A stretch of DNA of 33,589 nucleotides from Acidobacteriota bacterium. GTDB lineage: Bacteria > Acidobacteriota > Terriglobia > Acidiferrales > UBA7541. The stretch is taken from contig JAKASX010000037.1 in the NCBI GenBank assembly GCA_021818865.1, forward strand, positions 1-33,589, written 5' to 3'. The notes beneath the pieces were generated by a model. It made no database searches. It saw only the letters and a program-made list of their open reading frames with translations, and had not been told where the DNA came from. The translations under genes and the position numbers were made by a program. How positions within the stretch are numbered: position 1 is the first letter of the stretch; every line of letters begins with the position of its first letter. Positions 31,320-33,589 of the stretch are shown in pieces.

Positions 31320-33589
31320 ATGAGCGCGAGGGGGTTTAGGTCCATGAGGTTCCGTTTTCTCGTTTTCTTTTTTGCTTTCGTTTTGGCTGCCCCGGCAGTC
31401 CTTCGGGCGCAGGAATTCCGGGCGACGATCAGCGGCGTGGTCTCTGACCCCAGCGGCTCGCCCGTCCCCGGCGCCACCGTCGTGGCCACCGAGATTCGCA
31501 CCGGCACCACCACCCGCACCGTTTCCGGTTCCACCGGCGGCTACACGATTCCTTTTCTCTTGCCCGGCGACTACACGCTCCGGGCCGAAGCGAAGGGATT
31601 CAAGACGTTTGTTCACCAGGGGCTGCATCTCGCCTCCGGCCAGCACGCCATGATTGATGTCCATCTGCAACTGGGCGCCATCAGCCAGAGCGTCCGCGTC
31701 GTTTCGAACGTTCCCCTGGTCAACACCGTCAACGCCTCCACCGGCCAGGTCATCACCACCAAGCAGGTCGAGGATCTGCCGCTCGACGGCCGCACGCCGA
31801 TGATGCTCGCCCAGCTTTCCGTCGGCGTCGTCGCCACGTCGAATCCCTCCCTCGTCCATCCCTTCGATAACAACGGCGCCGCCGCCTGGAGCATCGGCGG
31901 TACTCCCTCCCAGGTCAGCGAACTCCTCCTCGACGGCGCTCCCGATGAAATCTGGAGTGGCGCGCTCGCCTACAGCCCACCGCAGGACGCCGTCCAGGAA
32001 GTCACCGTCGACGCTTTTAATACCGACGCCGCCTACGGCCACAGCTACGGTGGCACCGCCAATCAGATCCTCAAGCAGGGCACTAATGGTTTCCACGGCT
32101 CGATGTACGAATTCTCCCAGCCGTCCAATCTCGACGCGAACACCTTCTTCAATAATCGCGCCGGCAATCCGCTCTCGGTCACCCACTTCAATCAGTACGG
32201 TCTCACCGCCGGCGGTCCCGTCTTCATCCCCAAGGTCTACAACGGCAAAAACAAGCTCTTCTGGTTTTTCGCCTGGGAAAACCTTGGCGATTCCCAGCCC
32301 ACCACCGACCTCACCACCGTTCCCACCGCCGCCGAGCGCAATGGCGATCTTTCCGCCCTTTCCGCTCTCGGCTCGCAATACCAGATTTACAATCCGTATT
32401 CCGGCGTTCTCAACGGCAGCACCATCGATCGCCAGCCTTTCTATTGCGACGCTTCCGGCAATGCGTTGCCCACCAATCCCAATGGAACTCAAACGCCCGT
32501 CACCGGCAGCGTCCCCTGCAACGTCATTCCCTCGAGCCTCATCAGCCCGATCGCCCAGTCTTATCTGAAGTTCTATCCGCAGCCCACTCCCGGCCTCGGC
32601 ACGAGCGAAGGTTTCGATAACTTCGTCAACAACAACACCAGCAAAGATTCCTTCGATAACGAACTCGGCCGCCTTGATTGGAACATGAGCGACCGTAGCC
32701 ATCTCTTCTTCGACGTTCGCCACAACTATCGCCTCCAGGGCAAAAACAATTACTTCGGCAACGCTGCCACCGGCGTCACCCTCTCTCGCGAAAACTGGGG
32801 TGGAACAATCGACGAGGTCTACACCATCTCGCCCACCACCGTCGCCGACGTTCGCGCCAACTGGACCTACATGAAGGAAATCCATGGCGATCCCAGCATC
32901 GGCTTCGATCCCACATCGCTCGGCTTTCCTTCTTATGTCGCCAGCAGCGCCCAGCGTCTCCAGATGCCGGCCATCGAGTTCTCCGGCAGTTGCGGCAGCC
33001 AGACCAGCTTTCAGTGCCTCGGCAACACCAACGATTCCGCCGTTCCCTCCAGTTCCTATCAGATTTTCGGCGATGTAATGAAAATGGTCGGCAACCACGA
33101 ACTCCACTTCGGCGTCGATCTCCGGCAGTACCGTCTCGATACGATCAGCTACGGCTGTCCCGACGGCTGCTACGCCTTCGGCACCAACTGGACCAACGGC
33201 CCCACGTCCAGCTCACCCGCCGCGCCCTTCGGCCAGGATCTCGCCGATTTCCTGCTCGGCCTGCCGAGCAACAGCGGCTCCAGCGAATACACCGTGAATT
33301 CCTACGGCACTTTCATCTCCTACTATTTCGCCGGCTACCTCCAGGACAACTGGCGCCTGCGCAGCAATCTCACGCTCAACCTCGGCATCCGTTTCGAGCA
33401 CGACACTCCCTACGCCGAAAGCTACGGCCGTACCGTCAACGGTTTCGACACCACTTCTCCCAGTCCCATCGCCACTGCCGCCGAAGCCGCCTACGCACTG
33501 CATCCCATCGCGCAGCTTCCGGCGAGCGATTTCAAGGTTCTCGGTGGCCTGACCTTCCCCAATTCCTCGCCCGGCGCCGTCTACAGCCA
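31320..33589 (+). CDS. TonB-dependent receptor with carboxypeptidase-regulatory-like domain (partial)
   Basis: The frame runs open from 31320 to the window end, 756 codons, so the C-terminal part of the barrel is missing. It begins with a signal peptide (hydrophobic run about residues 11-28, ending RAQ), then a CarboxypepD_reg/Cna-B-like domain (about 34-115: ISGVVSDPSGSPVPGATVVATE, GGYTIPFLLPGDYTLRAEAKGF). The TonB plug follows (VEDLPLDGRTPMMLAQL, VQEVTVDAFNTDAAYG), then outer-membrane strands rich in aromatic and Asn residues (AGYLQDNWRLRSNLTLNLGIRFE). This is the large 'OmpA-like oar/TonB' receptor type greatly expanded in Acidobacteriota, taken to import oligosaccharides or other large solutes. 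GGAG at 31311-31314 supports the ATG at 31320; an ATG at 31344 is the alternative. The position next to the uronate operon hints at a uronate-containing glycan. Confidence 0.92.
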   Translation, partial: MSARGFRSMRFRFLVFFFAFVLAAPAVLRAQEFRATISGVVSDPSGSPVPGATVVATEIRTGTTTRTVSGSTGGYTIPFLLPGDYTLRAEAKGFKTFVHQGLHLASGQHAMIDVHLQLGAISQSVRVVSNVPLVNTVNASTGQVITTKQVEDLPLDGRTPMMLAQLSVGVVATSNPSLVHPFDNNGAAAWSIGGTPSQVSELLLDGAPDEIWSGALAYSPPQDAVQEVTVDAFNTDAAYGHSYGGTANQILKQGTNGFHGSMYEFSQPSNLDANTFFNNRAGNPLSVTHFNQYGLTAGGPVFIPKVYNGKNKLFWFFAWENLGDSQPTTDLTTVPTAAERNGDLSALSALGSQYQIYNPYSGVLNGSTIDRQPFYCDASGNALPTNPNGTQTPVTGSVPCNVIPSSLISPIAQSYLKFYPQPTPGLGTSEGFDNFVNNNTSKDSFDNELGRLDWNMSDRSHLFFDVRHNYRLQGKNNYFGNAATGVTLSRENWGGTIDEVYTISPTTVADVRANWTYMKEIHGDPSIGFDPTSLGFPSYVASSAQRLQMPAIEFSGSCGSQTSFQCLGNTNDSAVPSSSYQIFGDVMKMVGNHELHFGVDLRQYRLDTISYGCPDGCYAFGTNWTNGPTSSSPAAPFGQDLADFLLGLPSNSGSSEYTVNSYGTFISYYFAGYLQDNWRLRSNLTLNLGIRFEHDTPYAESYGRTVNGFDTTSPSPIATAAEAAYALHPIAQLPASDFKVLGGLTFPNSSPGAVYS

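Noticed and set aside
30924-33107. A 727-codon open frame on the minus strand opposite the TonB receptor
   Set aside because: The receptor has a signal peptide, a regulatory-like domain and a plug in order. The opposite frame is a Gly/Ala/Asp-rich shadow crossing the promoter region without any domain.

Overview
The window reads as a chromosomal segment of an Acidobacteriota-like soil bacterium. This is inferred from high G+C, an ADOP-type duplicated permease, a TonB-dependent receptor with an N-terminal carboxypeptidase-regulatory-like domain, and a cupin that closely resembles (from memory) the hydroxynitrile lyase of Granulicella tundricola. Genes lie on both strands in short operons, with no phage, IS transposase or CRISPR signal.

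Layout. 0-2.4 kb (-): the start of a tricorn-like protease and an aguB-aguA pair for agmatine to putrescine conversion. 2.6-8.05 kb (+): a PP2C phosphatase, a DCC-type thiol oxidoreductase, a lipase-maturation-factor-like membrane protein and RNase R. 8.07-13.7 kb: an NAD(P)H amine-dehydrogenase-like enzyme, a flippase-like membrane protein, a radical SAM/SPASM-like protein, an SLC13/ArsB-type permease and a Mn-type superoxide dismutase. 14.1-17.3 kb (+): two envelope proteases, an M48 metalloprotease and a DegP/HtrA serine protease. 17.33-18.0 kb: an unusual tandem array built from tRNA-Val and GIY-YIG nuclease sequences with GC-rich palindromes. 18.0-24.2 kb (-): the cupin, an ABC exporter pair and the ADOP permease. 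24.3-24.8 kb (-): a DNA alkyl-repair protein. 25.0-30.8 kb: a hexuronate catabolic locus (PfkB-type KDG kinase, LarA-family protein, fructuronate reductase-like SDR, tagaturonate epimerase UxaE, LacI regulator). 31.3 kb to the end (+): a TonB-dependent receptor that runs off the window.

How it fits together. The hexuronate genes describe a route tagaturonate to fructuronate to mannonate, then 2-keto-3-deoxygluconate to KDG-6-phosphate. A LarA-family (nickel racemase/epimerase) protein sits where a mannonate dehydratase gene might be expected. The LacI gene has a near-consensus promoter overlapped by a palindromic operator, and the adjacent outer-membrane receptor may import the oligosaccharide substrate.

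The strongest candidate for something undescribed is the array at 17389-17985. It holds one intact tRNA-Val(GAC) flanked by two broken tRNA-Val copies whose anticodon arms are replaced by 16-bp palindromes. One broken copy also has a second palindrome inserted inside its T-loop. Each tRNA-like unit is followed by an intact, decayed or vestigial GIY-YIG reading frame.
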